The notes beneath the pieces are model-generated. The model had not been told where the DNA came from, made no database searches, and saw only the letters and a list, made by a program, of their open reading frames with translations. Below, in pieces: positions 54,703-63,660 of a stretch of 64,000 nucleotides of DNA. A program made the translations under genes and the position numbers. Positions within the stretch are counted from its first letter, which is position 1. Every line of letters starts with the position of its first letter. Source of the stretch: Anodontia alba (taxonomy: Eukaryota > Mollusca > Bivalvia > Lucinida > Lucinidae); NCBI GenBank assembly GCA_964016985.1, contig OZ024828.1, forward strand, positions 28,154,581 to 28,218,580. Reading direction: 5' to 3'.

Positions 54703-54803
54703 ACACACACACAACACACGTATGCACACACACAGACAGACACAGACAGACACACACACACAGACACACACACACACAGACAGACAGACACACACACACA
54801 CGG
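54662..54803. repeat. Simple repeat: poly-C, (CA)n and (CAGA)n
   Basis: More than 20 C are followed by (CA)n and mixed CAGACAGACA/CACA runs. The repetitive minus-strand frames rich in Cys and Val are artefacts of it. Confidence 0.97.
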
Positions 54804-54954
54804 GGTCACTAGAGGTCAAAAAGTAGGATTTTGGGTCCATAGCCCTATGGATGAGGACTGGAGGAACGCTTTTGGACTTTTGATGTGCAGGGAGATATGC
54901 GATTGCACTGGCGTGGGGATATACGATAGCGTGCCATCGACTTGCTCTAGAACT

Positions 54955-55090
54955 ACCTGTGTATGTGTCTGAAATAGTGCTGGATGAGCAGAAAACAGTG
55001 TAGACCCTGATCCGATGGCACATTCTGCAGCATCTGATCTGGATCTACACTGTTTGCTCAGGCTTGTGTGTCCCAATATTTAGGGTTATT
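54955..55090. mobile_element. B-type MITE relic
   Basis: GGATGAGCAGAAAACAGTGTAG, ATTCTGCAGCATCTGATCTG and CTACACTGTTTGCTCAGGC. From 55,091 to 55,275 I recognise nothing. Confidence 0.55.
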
Positions 55091-55275
55091 TTAGTGAATG
55101 CAGTTACCAGGAAAGGCCACAATCTCAAACCGTAGCCATCCCAAGGGAGTAAACGAAGACGAGGGAGAGAATAAACATTGGCAAAACAACAATAACAAAC
55201 ATCATAGCTCCAGATAAGGCATTTGTTTCAACCAAAATTTGTTAATATTTTTCTTATGTCTCCACAAAACCATGT

Positions 55276-55597
55276 TGCTGGCCTTGGTGGCTCAGTTGGA
55301 TGGGCATCTGACTGGTGATCAGGAGATTGTGGGTTTGTCCCCCTTCGGGTGGGCAACATTCTTTTGTGGACATTGATCATAACTTTCTACAATCAGGAAG
55401 TATTTTCTATGGTCATTCTCTCCCTTTTGCTGATTCAAGAAGGGAAGTGGTCAGTTTCTGGTGAAAGAATGTGCACAATACTAGTGAACAGTTAAGAGGA
55501 CTAAGCCTGCCGAGTAAATGTGGTTAGGTAAGCTTGACTGCGACTCAACCATTGGGTTGACTGGGCCAAAAAACTTAAAACACAACAAAGCACAACA
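55276..55597 (+). mobile_element. SINE1 copy, diverged
   Basis: Head GGCCTTGGTGGCTCAGTTGG, B box GTGGGTTTGTCCC; a ~20-bp insertion (AACTTTCTACAATCAGG) in the body and a worn tail (TTGACTGGGCCAAAAAACTT). Confidence 0.85.
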
Positions 55598-55668
55598 AAA
55601 TATTTCTATGGTCATTCTCTCCCTTCTGCTGATTCAAGAAGAGCAGTTGTCAGTTTTTTATTGGTTAA

Positions 55669-57915
55669 AGATCACTTATGGAGGTATTTGATTCATATTT
55701 TAATTAAGAGTATTTGAAGTAAGCATCTGAAAATCGAAAACAGCATAAAATTATCTTTATTAGTTCCTGAGATATGAAGAATTTAGTTTGAAATACAACC
55801 ACATTTGACATTTGTTTTCTCATTAATATTCATGAGCAAATTTATGACATTATAGAGGAACAATGAAATTAAAAAAAAAAAAATCATTTAATTTTAAATT
55901 ATGGAATACTATATGGTTGAAATTTGCATTTAGCATTATGTAGAATATTTTTAACTGATGAAAATAAATTTTAATATTCAGAGCAAAAATGGTTAAAAAA
56001 TTTAAAATGAAATTCCTATTTGAATGAATTATTTAAATTTCAATTTAAATGGCCCAGAGTAAATCAAATTGGGTGATAAAGTATGAATTTCATTCCAAAG
56101 GTCTTACCTTATAATAATCTTTACACCAAACTAAAAGAAAATGTTTCAAAATACTTTTTGCCGCACCTGCTTTAGCATGGGTGACTTAGGCGTGCAAGTT
56201 TCCGTCAGTTTGTCTGTCCATTCGTCCGTCCATCTGGCCATTTGTCTTTCCATCAACATTTACCCTAGGTGTCTTGTGAGCAAAACTCATCTTACAGTTT
56301 TGTACTATCATTTTGAAACTTTGCATGCATTTTCTTCATGGTATGAAGATGTGCGTGTTACTTTTTCCACATTGTGAACTTAGTCATTTTTCACCTCGAT
56401 ATATAGACAGTGGGTACGTCTTGTGAGCGCAACTCCTCTTACAGTTTTATACTGATTGTTTTAAAACTTTGCGTGTGTTTTCTTCATGGTATGAGGATGT
56501 GCATGTGGTTTGGGTATAATTGTTAGAACATTTTTTGTCACTTTTTCCACTTGTGAACTTAGTCATTTTTCACCCTTAATATATAGACAATGCGTACCTC
56601 CTGTGAGCGCAACTCCTCTTAGTTTTGTACTGATCGTTTTGAAACTTTGCATATGTTTTCATGGTATGAGGATGTGCATGTGGTTTCGATATAATTGTTA
56701 GATCATTTTTTGTCACTTTTTATACATTGTGAACTTAGTCATTTTTCACCCCTTGTATATAAAAAGTTGGTACCTCTTGTGAGCTCAACTCCTCTTACAG
56801 TTTTGTACCGATTTATTATGAAACATTGCATGCATTTTCTTCATGGTATGAGGATGTGCATGTGGTTTGGATGTAATTGTTATATTATTTTTTTTCACTT
56901 TTTTCCACATTGTGAACTTAAGTCATTTTTCACCCTCAATAAACTTAGTCATTTTTCACCCTCAGTATATAGACAGTGGGTACCTCATGAGCACAACTCC
57001 TTGTACAGTTTTATACTAATGTTTTTGGAACTTTGCACATGTTTTCTCCATAGTCTGAAGATTTGCATATGCTTTTCATATAATCCTTGCCTTTTTTTTG
57101 TCACTTTTTTGTACTTTTAGAACTTTGTCATTTACTGACCTCAGATGTATAGACAGTGGGTACCTTGTGATTGCAACTTCTCATTCAATTTTAAATCGGT
57201 CTTTTTGAAACTTTGCACATGTTTTCTCCCCAGGTCTGCAGAAGTGCATGTGGTTTGGGTATAATTTTTAAATTTATTTTTGTCCCTTTTTCCACTTTAC
57301 CTTTGTCATTTTCTTAACCTCAGATTTTATGAAAGTGTACAGGCTGTGGGTACTTTTTGAGCCCAACTTCTCGTATATCATATGAGAATATGCATGCGGT
57401 TTCGATGAAATTCCTATATTAATTTCTTCTACCTGAAATAAACATTACTTTTTTTTTAGGTGGGGGAGGGGGCAGGTGCGACATCAACTTCATCGAAGTC
57501 TGATTTATTTTTTAACCCATTTTAAATTTATTTAGAAATTGAATTTAAGTGTTGAAATGTGAACATATGGCTTAAAAAATTCTTCTTCACTATATGAAGT
57601 ATGACAGATTTTGCAAATATTGTTTGTCACAAATGTGGCTGACTATTCAAGAGTGTACTTTATTTTGGTTTAAATTTTCATTAAAAAGTTGAAATCATCT
57701 ATGATGTCATGGAATGATTCATTGTCGCTAATTATCTGTCAAAAAGCAAGGAAGATAACCTATGCTTGAAAAATAGTTTGTGTGATAAACAAATTGGCAT
57801 AACTTTTGAACACATGGGAATTTTTTCATGTGGTTTTCCACAAAATGGTCCTCTCAACAAATGCTCCCTTAGATTTCAAATTCATTAATTTAATAAATTT
57901 CACCATAATTTTACT
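55669..57915. mobile_element. TTAA-flanked insertion with weak inverted ends, containing a HINE
   Basis: TTAA is duplicated at 55,665-55,668 and 57,916-57,919. The ends AGATCACTTATGGAGGTATTT and (reverse) AGTAAAATTATGGTGAAATTT match at about 15 of 25 positions. Minus the tandem-cored element inside (56,160-57,503) it is ~900 bp, AT-rich, with no recognisable transposase. Confidence 0.6.
56160..57503 (+). mobile_element. HINE-like element with GCACCTGC ends
   Basis: 5' GCCGCACCTGCTTTAGCATGG; 3' GGGGGCAGGTGCGAC (57,472-57,482), then hairpin ACTTCATCGAAGT and CTGA. Microsatellite TCCATTCGTCCGTCC after the head. Six to seven units of 145-205 bp contain CTCTTACAGTTTTGTAC, TTTTGAAACTTTGCATG, GGTATGAGGATGTGCATGTGG and GTGAACTTAGTCATTTTTCACC. 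Frames here are not genes. Confidence 0.78.
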
Positions 57916-58587
57916 TTAATCGCTTGGAGGACGAAGTCTGCCCAGTAAATGTGTGGTTTGGCAAATTGACTGAGCGCGACATGACTCCATTGGGTTGACT
58001 GGGCAGTAAAACCTCAACACAAACAAACAAAAACATGTAGATCTCATTAGAAGCACCTTGTTTTTGTGGAGAAATGATAAAAAATTTTTCCCTATACTCC
58101 CTCTTATCTGGAGCAGTGAGAAGTATAAACAGGAAACGGAGAAACTGCTTTTGAATGTTCAACAGAAACAACTATTGAGGGACTCAGCTATTTTTATCGT
58201 CTCACCTGCTTTAGCAGGGCAACTTAGGTGTGCAAGTTTCTGTCCGTTCATCTGTTCATCCATCCATCCATCCATTCGTCCATTAGTCCATCTGTCAACA
58301 TTTACCCTGGGTGTCTTGTGAGCGCAACCCCTTTTACACTTTTGTACCAATTGTTTTGAAACTTTGCATGTGTTTTCTACATGGTATGAGGATATGCATG
58401 TGGTTTGGATATAACTGTTAGATTATTTTTTGTAACTTTTTCTACATTGTGAACTTAGTCATTTTTATGCTCCACCACCAAAAAAGTGGCGGGGTATTAT
58501 GTTATACCCTCTGAAATTTTGAGTGTCCGTCCGTCCGTCCGTCCGTCAGTGCCCCCACCATTCATGTGCCCGCAACTCCTCCTACAG

Positions 58588-59039
58588 CCGGCCTCGGTGG
58601 CTCAGTTGGATGCGCCGTCCGACTGGAGACCAGGAGGTCACGGGCTCAACCCCTGCCGAGGTCGGCAACATTCTTTCGTGGAGATTGATCATGAAATATT
58701 TTCTACGGTCATTCTCTCCCTTCCGCTGATTCAAGAAGGGCAGTTGTCAGTTTCTGGCGAAAGAATGTGCACAATACTGGTTAACCGCTTAGAGGACTAA
58801 GCCTGCCCAGTAAACGTGTGGGGGGCCCCCGTAGCCTAGTGGATAAGAGAGTTGACTCTTAATCCATTAGGTTTCTCACCGCTGTGGTTCGAGCCTAGCT
58901 CGGGTCATATGTGGGAAAGCCAAGTTCTGCTTACGGATGGTCAGGTGGTTTTTCTCCGGGTACTCCGGTTTTCCCCCACCTTCGATGAACGATCGGCTCG
59001 ATATAAGTGAAATATTCTTGAAAGGGCCGTAAAACCCAA

Positions 59040-59075
<36 letters not shown>

Positions 59076-59161
59076 CGTGTGGTTAGGTAAACTGACCACG
59101 CTCGACATGACCCCATTGGGTTGACTGGGCCGTAAAACCTCAACACAACCAAACAAACAAA
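58588..59161 (+). mobile_element. SINE1 copy carrying a nested SINE2
   Basis: The target duplication AACTCCTCCTACAG is at 58,574-58,587 and 59,162-59,175. Head GGCCTCGGTGGCTCAGTTGG, B box ACGGGCTCAACCCC. It is split after GTAAACGTGTGG. Confidence 0.93.
58822..59070 (+). mobile_element. SINE2 copy, young, with poly-A tail
   Basis: The target duplication GTAAACGTGTGG is at 58,810-58,821 and 59,071-59,082. Head CCCCGTAGCCTAGTGGATAAG and GGTTCGAGCC; GGTACTCCGGTTTTCCCCCACC; tail CTCGATATAAGTGAAATATT, GGCCGTAAAACCC, then ~29 A. The intact A tail and exact duplication point to a recent insertion. Confidence 0.95.
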
Positions 59162-60379
59162 AACTCCTCCTACAGTTTTAGACCAATCCTTTTCAAACTT
59201 TACAGGCGCTTTTAGGATGGTCTGAAGATATGCATATTGTTTTTTCAGAATCCTGAAATTATTTTTTATTACATTTTTTTCATTTTTAACTTAGACTTTT
59301 TTCGCACCCTAATACAGAAATGTATAGGGAGTATGTACCTTGTACGCGCAACTCCTCCTACAGTTTTAGGCTAATCCTTTTGAAACTTTTACATTACTTT
59401 TAGGATGGTCTGAAGATATGCATATTGTTTTTTCAGAATCCTGAAATTATTTTTTATTACATTTGTTTGCATTTTTAACTTAGACTTTTTTCGAGCCCTA
59501 ATACTACAGAAATGTAAAGGGAGTATGTACCTTGTACGCGCAACTCCTCCTACAGTTTCAAGCCGATCCTTTTGAAACTTTACACACACTTTTAGGATGG
59601 TCCGAAGATATGCGTATTGTTTTTTTCAGAATCCTGAAATTATTTTTTATCACTTTTTATTGCATTTTTAACAGACTTTTTTGTGTTTTTTTTTTTTTTT
59701 TGAGTTCTGAAATAACTGTTGATTGCTTCTCTTTATGTTTAACTTAGATTGTTTTCAGCCCTTGTACTACAGAAGTGCATAGGGAATATGTCCGTGTGTG
59801 GGGGGCATTGTGCATGGCTTGCAGTTTTATTCACCTTCAATATATGGACAGTGGGTACCCCTTGTGAGCACAACTCCTCTTACAGTTTTGTTCCAGTCAT
59901 TTTGAAACTTTGCATGTGTTGTCTCCATGGTATGAGGATGTGCTTGTGGTTTGGATATAATTATTATATCATTTTTTGTCACCTTTTCTACATTGTGAAC
60001 TTAGTCTTTTTTCACCATCCATATATAGACGGTGGGTACCTCTTGGGCACAACTCCTCAAACAATATTATACCAATCTTTTTGGAATTTTGCACATATTT
60101 TCTCCATAGTCTGAAGGTGTGCATGTGCTTTTGATCTGATCTTTTCCTTAAGTTTTGTCACTTTTTTCTGCTTTGTGAACTTTAGTCATTTTCTAACTTC
60201 AGATGTGTATACAGTGGGTACCTTGTGATTGCAACTCCTCATACAATTTCATACCGGTCTTTTTGAAACTTTGCACATGTTTTCTTTAGAGTTTGCAGAA
60301 GTGCATGTGGTTTGGATATAATTTTTAAATATATTTTTGTCACCTTTTCAACTTCCACTTTGTCATTTTCTTACCTCAG

Positions 60380-60657
60380 CTGGGGGTGGTTGGGTGTGGC
60401 AAAGTACCTTGCGTACCAGGGCGTCCAACTGATATTGGCTTACAGTTGGGAAAGGCCTGCTGTCCTTGCAGCAGGTAAGGGTAGAGGGGGAATGTTTAAT
60501 TTCTTCTGTATCTTTATTTTCATTCATTTTCCTCTTTCTCCCCTGTCCCTCTTTCCTCTCCTCAACTATCTCTTCTATCTCTCTTTTCCCTTTCTCTGAG
60601 AGATGACACAAAATGACCCACAAGGGTTGATGTGTCATTAAACCCAAATGCAATCAC
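60380..60657 (+). mobile_element. SINE3 copy with 12-bp target duplication
   Basis: TTCTTACCTCAG stands at 60,368-60,379 and 60,658-60,669. Text CTGGGGGTGGTTGGGTGTGG, GGGCGTCCAACTGATATTGG, GCAGCAGGTAAGGGTAGAGG, a CT-rich middle, CTGAGAGATGACACAAAATG, CACAAGGGTTGATGTGTCAT/TAAACCC. About 278 bp, so short and LINE-mobilised by its duplication; the head is not an obvious tRNA. Confidence 0.85.
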
Positions 60658-60801
60658 TTCTTACCTCAGATTTTATGATGAAAGTGTATAGACTGTGGGT
60701 ACCTTTTGAGCGCAACTTCTCATGCATCATATGAGAATATGCATGTGGTTTCGATGAAATTCCTATATTAATTTCTTTTACCTGAAACAAACATTACTTT
60801 T

Positions 60802-60900
60802 TGGGGGAGGATGGGGAGGGGGGCTGGGTTGGTGGGGGTGGAGATGGTTGTGTGGAGGGGCAGTGTTCGAGGTTGGGGTTGGGGTTGGGGTTGGGCAGGT
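60802..60900 (+). repeat. G-rich tract with (GGGGTT)n
   Basis: GGGGAGGATGGGGAGGGGGG, then GGTTGGGGTTGGGGTTGGGG. It has quadruplex potential and sits just before the 3' end of a HINE-like element; the sister element at 56.2 kb has GGTGGGGGAGGGGGCAGG in the same place. Confidence 0.8.
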
Positions 60901-60956
60901 GCTACATCAACTTCATCGATCTATATTTTGACAAAAAGTACAGAAGCTGTAATCTG

Positions 60957-61020
60957 AAGACTACAGAATTGCTTGACTGTGTGCTTATAGACTACAGAAT
61001 TGCTTGACTGTGTGCTTATA
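60957..61020 (+). repeat. Exact 28-29-bp duplication
   Basis: GACTACAGAATTGCTTGACTG with GTGCTTATA occurs twice in tandem, followed by GGGGTATGTGTGGTGTAAT. The phrase TGACTGTGCGCTTATAGG also occurs at 14,325. Confidence 0.75.
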
Positions 61021-61132
61021 GGGGTATGTGTGGTGTAATTAGGTCAAATACAGTATGTGTTCAGTCTGCATAGGGTTTTCTACCTCAGCGGCAGCACAGT
61101 AAAACACAAATAATCACAAAACTGAAATGGAA

Positions 61133-61330
61133 CCATTACGTAAACACACCTATTTAAATATATTGAAAATATTTACCACCTAAAGCTGAAAGTTTTCAAA
61201 TAAAATTTCTGATATTTTTCATATTTCTGCGCAAAACATAGATTGTGTGTACTAGTTAGAACTGCCTCATCCCACAATCTATATTTTGAGCAGAAATAAG
61301 AAAAATAATGTATACCCCTGTAAACCCCAG
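61133..61330 (+). mobile_element. E-type MITE, 3' truncated
   Basis: CCATTACGTAAACACACCTATTT, TTTCTGCGCAAAACATAG, a shortened palindrome (AGTTAGAACTGCCTCATCCC) and CCCCTGTAAACCCCAG, where it stops. Confidence 0.65.
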
Positions 61331-61374
61331 GCTTTGGAATAGGGGACTAGCTGCTCATTCCACTTTGCACTCAG

Positions 61375-61435
61375 CATTAAGAAAGTAAAGCTAGAAATCA
61401 GATTTAATAAGCTCTGTCAGTATAATCAATTGGAT
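61375..61435 (+). pseudogene. E1 block: exon-like relic at 61.4 kb
   Basis: TTCCACTTTGCACTCAG precedes CATTAAGAAAGTAAAGCTAG; CTCTGTCAGTATAATCAATTG follows, the donor being GATGAATG here. The intron-like text TTCATGCCATGTCTGTGGC follows. Confidence 0.42.
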
Positions 61436-61503
61436 GAATGTTCATGCCATGTCTGTGGCATAATTCTTGAGTGAAACAATGCTGTAAATTGCATACTACT
61501 GTA

Positions 61504-61787
61504 AATGGGGGTAGTCGGGTTGTGTGAAGGTGTTGTGTATCTTACATCACCGGGGCGTCCAACTGATATTGGCTAACAGTTGGGCAAGACCTGCTATTCT
61601 TGTTGCAGGTAAGGGTAGAGGAGGACTGTTTTTGTTTCTTCTGTTTCTTCACTTTCATTTCCTATTCCCCTTTCTTCCCTGTTCCTCTCTTACATCTCCT
61701 CTACTATCTTTTTTCTCCCTTTCTCTGGGAGACAACACAAAATGACCCACAAGGGTTGACGTGTCGTTAAACCCCAACATAAACAAA
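61504..61787 (+). mobile_element. SINE3 copy
   Basis: GTAGTCGGGTTGTGTGAAGG, GGGGCGTCCAACTGATATTGG, TTGCAGGTAAGGGTAGAGG and ACCCACAAGGGTTGACGTGTC. GCATACT(ACT)GTAAAT flanks both sides (~61,490 and 61,788), a probable target duplication with a 3-base difference. Confidence 0.8.
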
Positions 61788-61794
61788 AGCATAC

Positions 61795-61975
61795 TGTAAA
61801 TACCCATAGTATTGGGATAGACAGGCCTGAGCAAGCAGTGTAGTCCCTGATCAGTTGTGGCAGAACATGGTATCTGATCAGTGTCTACACTGTAACTCAT
61901 CCAACATTTTTCAGACAATCAATAGATAGCAAAATGGACTTGTACAAATTTTAGGACAAGTATGGTAAGGAGATA
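61795..61975 (+). mobile_element. B-type MITE
   Basis: GGGATAGACAGGCCTGAGCAAG, AGTGTAGTCCCTGATCAG, ATCTGATCAGTGTCTACACTG and AAATTTTAGGACAAGTATGG. Confidence 0.6.
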
Positions 61976-62054
61976 AGGTATTCCAGCATTTAAGATAAAC
62001 AGGGTACTATAAGCTATGTTATGTTCGAATAGTCGTCATATAAAGCAACTTTAA

Positions 62055-62215
62055 GGAGAATAGATCCACATTCAACATAGACAACTCTGGCAAATTTTTT
62101 TGCCTCCCTTATGAAATGGTCTACTCTAAAAGGAAAGCATTTGCTCCCAGCCAGAACAAATGTTTTCCTTTTAGAGTAGACCATTTTTCAGAAAATGGTC
62201 TGGTGTACATGAAAG
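62055..62215 (+). mobile_element. Palindromic MITE (GGTCTACTCTAAAA family), copy 2
   Basis: A TTAA at 62,051 is followed by GGAGAATAGATCC. ATGGTCTACTCTAAAAGGAAAG is opposed by CTTTTAGAGTAGACCAT around CTCCCAGCCAG. The right end is eroded. Confidence 0.65.
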
Positions 62216-62404
62216 CAAACAGGAAGTTACAAAAATTTTCTCCAATGAAAAAATGGCGGAAAATCTGTCATACGTATCCGGCCCCTTTTAACCCCAAAAC
62301 ACTGACCTGCCCATCCAACTACAGCCAACCCTCTGTTTGTTACTAATTTTCAGTTTCTAGTTTGTGAGTTTGGATTATGGCTTGGGTACCATTACCACAA
62401 CTAC

Positions 62405-62690
62405 TTACTAGCTTGCTTGTACAAAAGTACGGGTAGTCACCACGCAGTCCTCATCAGTGTTAAATATTTTGCTTAAAGTTTTTAAAAGGCTATATCTCCT
62501 GAACCTCTGGATGGAAGTAGTTCAAACTTGTCCTGATGTTACATACTGGTCTGAAGTTCTGTGCTGTACCATACCAACCCACATGAATGACCTAGAGGTC
62601 AAGGTCGCAGAAGGTCACAGACTTGTCACATAAAATTTTTTGTTAATTTTAGATGCAAAGCATGATTTGGGCAAGCTACACTGTCCTGTC
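62405..62690 (+). mobile_element. Fragment of a tandem-cored element (44.3-kb family)
   Basis: GCTTGTACAAAAGTACGGG(TAGTCACC) matches the head region at 44,257 (CTGTACGAAGTACAAGG and TAGTCACCCC); then GCTTAAAGTTTTTAAAAGGC and GACCTAGAGGTCAAGGTCGC. No 3' end. Confidence 0.5.
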
Positions 62691-62717
62691 TTATTTATAC
62701 TGTTCTGTATTTTACAG

Positions 62718-62832
62718 GGATTAAACAAATAGGTTGTTGTTTACTGATTTAACTGCTATTGTAGGTTGCTGTTGGTGAAGAGTAGTCCTGCATGAGCTAC
62801 AGAGTTGACAGAAATTTTCTTGAAGGACAATG
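62718..62832 (+). pseudogene. E2 block: exon-like relic, copy 5
   Basis: CTGTATTTTACAG precedes GGATTAAACAAATAGG; the end AAGGACAATG precedes GTATGTAAC. It reads LLLVKSSPA-stop-ATELTEIFLKDN in the common frame, plus stops and an insertion near its start. Confidence 0.45.
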
Positions 62833-62924
62833 GTATGTAACAAAGACTTTAGAACAAAAATACTATACATATACCCATACTGAAAAATTCCATTTTTGAC
62901 AAATACACATTATTACTACAGTAA

Positions 62925-63095
62925 CAATTCATTGCTCCAGATAAGGCACTTTTAACATCCGAAAAGTGCCAATATTTTTCTAATTTCTTCATGAAAACAT
63001 ATGTTGTGGGTACTCATAAGAAGTGCCTCACCAAGGCACTTCTAATGAATACCCACAACATATGTTTTTGTAGAGAAATAAGAAAATTATTGTGT
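62925..63095. mobile_element. Palindromic MITE, well preserved
   Basis: AACATATGTTGTGGGTACTC and GAATACCCACAACATATG flank ATAAGAAGTGCCTCACC / AAGGCACTTCTAAT. Outer ends CAGATAAGGCAC and CTCTTATCTCG. Confidence 0.72.
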
Positions 63096-63264
63096 GGATA
63101 GCCCCTCTTATCTCGATCTATGAACCTGATCTGATGCCCAGTTTAAAGTCAAGTGGATTTTCCTAGATCACAGGATTTGTGTAGAGTGTGATTTAGAGAT
63201 CTGGGAGCAGTCACACAATGTGATACAGCACATCAAATCATGTTACCATAGTAATAATGTATAT

Positions 63265-63475
63265 ATATTACAGTAAATATCCTAAAATTTCAAACACTTT
63301 TTTCCATACTTCTTTGGCCTCAAGTTTGTTTTTTATGCAGTTATTTCCTAAAACAGTTAGTGCAGTGGCATGCAGTATAGACCCCAGGCACAGTCTGATC
63401 CGGGTCTGCAATGTTTGCATATGCGATTTTGTCAGAAACTTGAGTGTGCGAAAATTTTAGGGCATTTACCCTTGA
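63265..63475 (+). mobile_element. B-type MITE relic
   Basis: CAGTAAATATCCTAAAATTTC starts and GAAAATTTTAGGGCATTTACC ends it, a ~20-bp imperfect inverted pair. Core AGTATAGACCCC / GGGTCTGCAATGTTTGC. Confidence 0.6.
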
Positions 63476-63509
63476 AAATTAACTCTAGAACACCAGTTAC
63501 AACAGCAGC

Positions 63510-63660
63510 AGATGACAGTATTTATTCCCCCCAAAATAAGGCTTGACATTTCATGCAGATTATGAGACATTAAATGTCAACCCTTATTTTTCTCAGAAAA
63601 AATTAAAACAAAAAATGAATGTTGTCTGCAACAATTTGGAATGGCTCTTAAAGGGTTAAT
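63510..63660. mobile_element. F-type MITE relic
   Basis: GCTTGACATTTCATGCAGATTATG and ATGAGACATTAAATGTCAACC are its arms; it ends TCTTAAAGGGTTAA. From 63,660 to 64,000 nothing is recognised. Confidence 0.5.

Larger units (their letters stand above)
55598..58032 (+). mobile_element. 5'-truncated SINE1 split by a TTAA insertion
   Basis: The left piece 55,598-55,668 starts mid-body (TATTTCTATGGTCATTCTC) and ends TTATTGGTTAA; the right piece 57,916-58,032 starts TTAATCGCTTGGAGGACG and ends GTAAAACCTCAACACAAAC. SINE1 has TGGTTAACCGCTTAGAGG at this point, so its own TTAA was the target. Confidence 0.85.
58468..59826 (+). mobile_element. Nested tandem-cored element, ~183-bp units
   Basis: Head CTCCACCACCAAAAAAGTGG/CGGGGTATTAT (hairpin), GTCCGTCCGTCCGTCCGTC, then units CGCAACTCCTCCTACAGTTT / CCTTTTGAAACTTTAC and GAAGATATGCATATTGTTTTT. 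It lies in the CATTTTT-CACC segment of the host unit. It holds a SINE1. Confidence 0.68.
58198..60925 (+). mobile_element. HINE-like element (same core as 56.2 kb) with nested insertions
   Basis: 5' GTCTCACCTGCTTTAGCAGGG and TCCATCCATCCATCC; 3' GGGCAGGTGCTACATC and ACTTCATCGAT (60,893-60,922). Same units as at 56.2 kb. Interrupted by another tandem-cored element (58,468-59,826) and by SINE3 (60,380-60,657). A G-rich tract lies before its 3' end. Confidence 0.75.

Noticed and set aside
54593..55023. Minus-strand Cys/Val-rich frames
   Set aside because: Translation of poly-C, (CA)n and (CAGA)n simple sequence.
56141..57120. Long plus-strand frames (78-141 residues) with repeated residues as a repeat protein
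   Set aside because: They follow the 145-205-bp units of a HINE-like core; frames change between units and no signal or domain is seen.
26303..58800. tRNA genes suggested by GGTGGCTCAGTTGG plus GGTTCAANCCC in many places
   Set aside because: Each is followed by the same ~240-bp body and tail and often bordered by target duplications, so these are SINE heads; no acceptor-stem pairing was evident.
60860..60895. Interstitial telomere repeat (GGGGTT)n
   Set aside because: Only four to five units, not TTAGGG, and inside a HINE-like element that has G-runs in the same place elsewhere.
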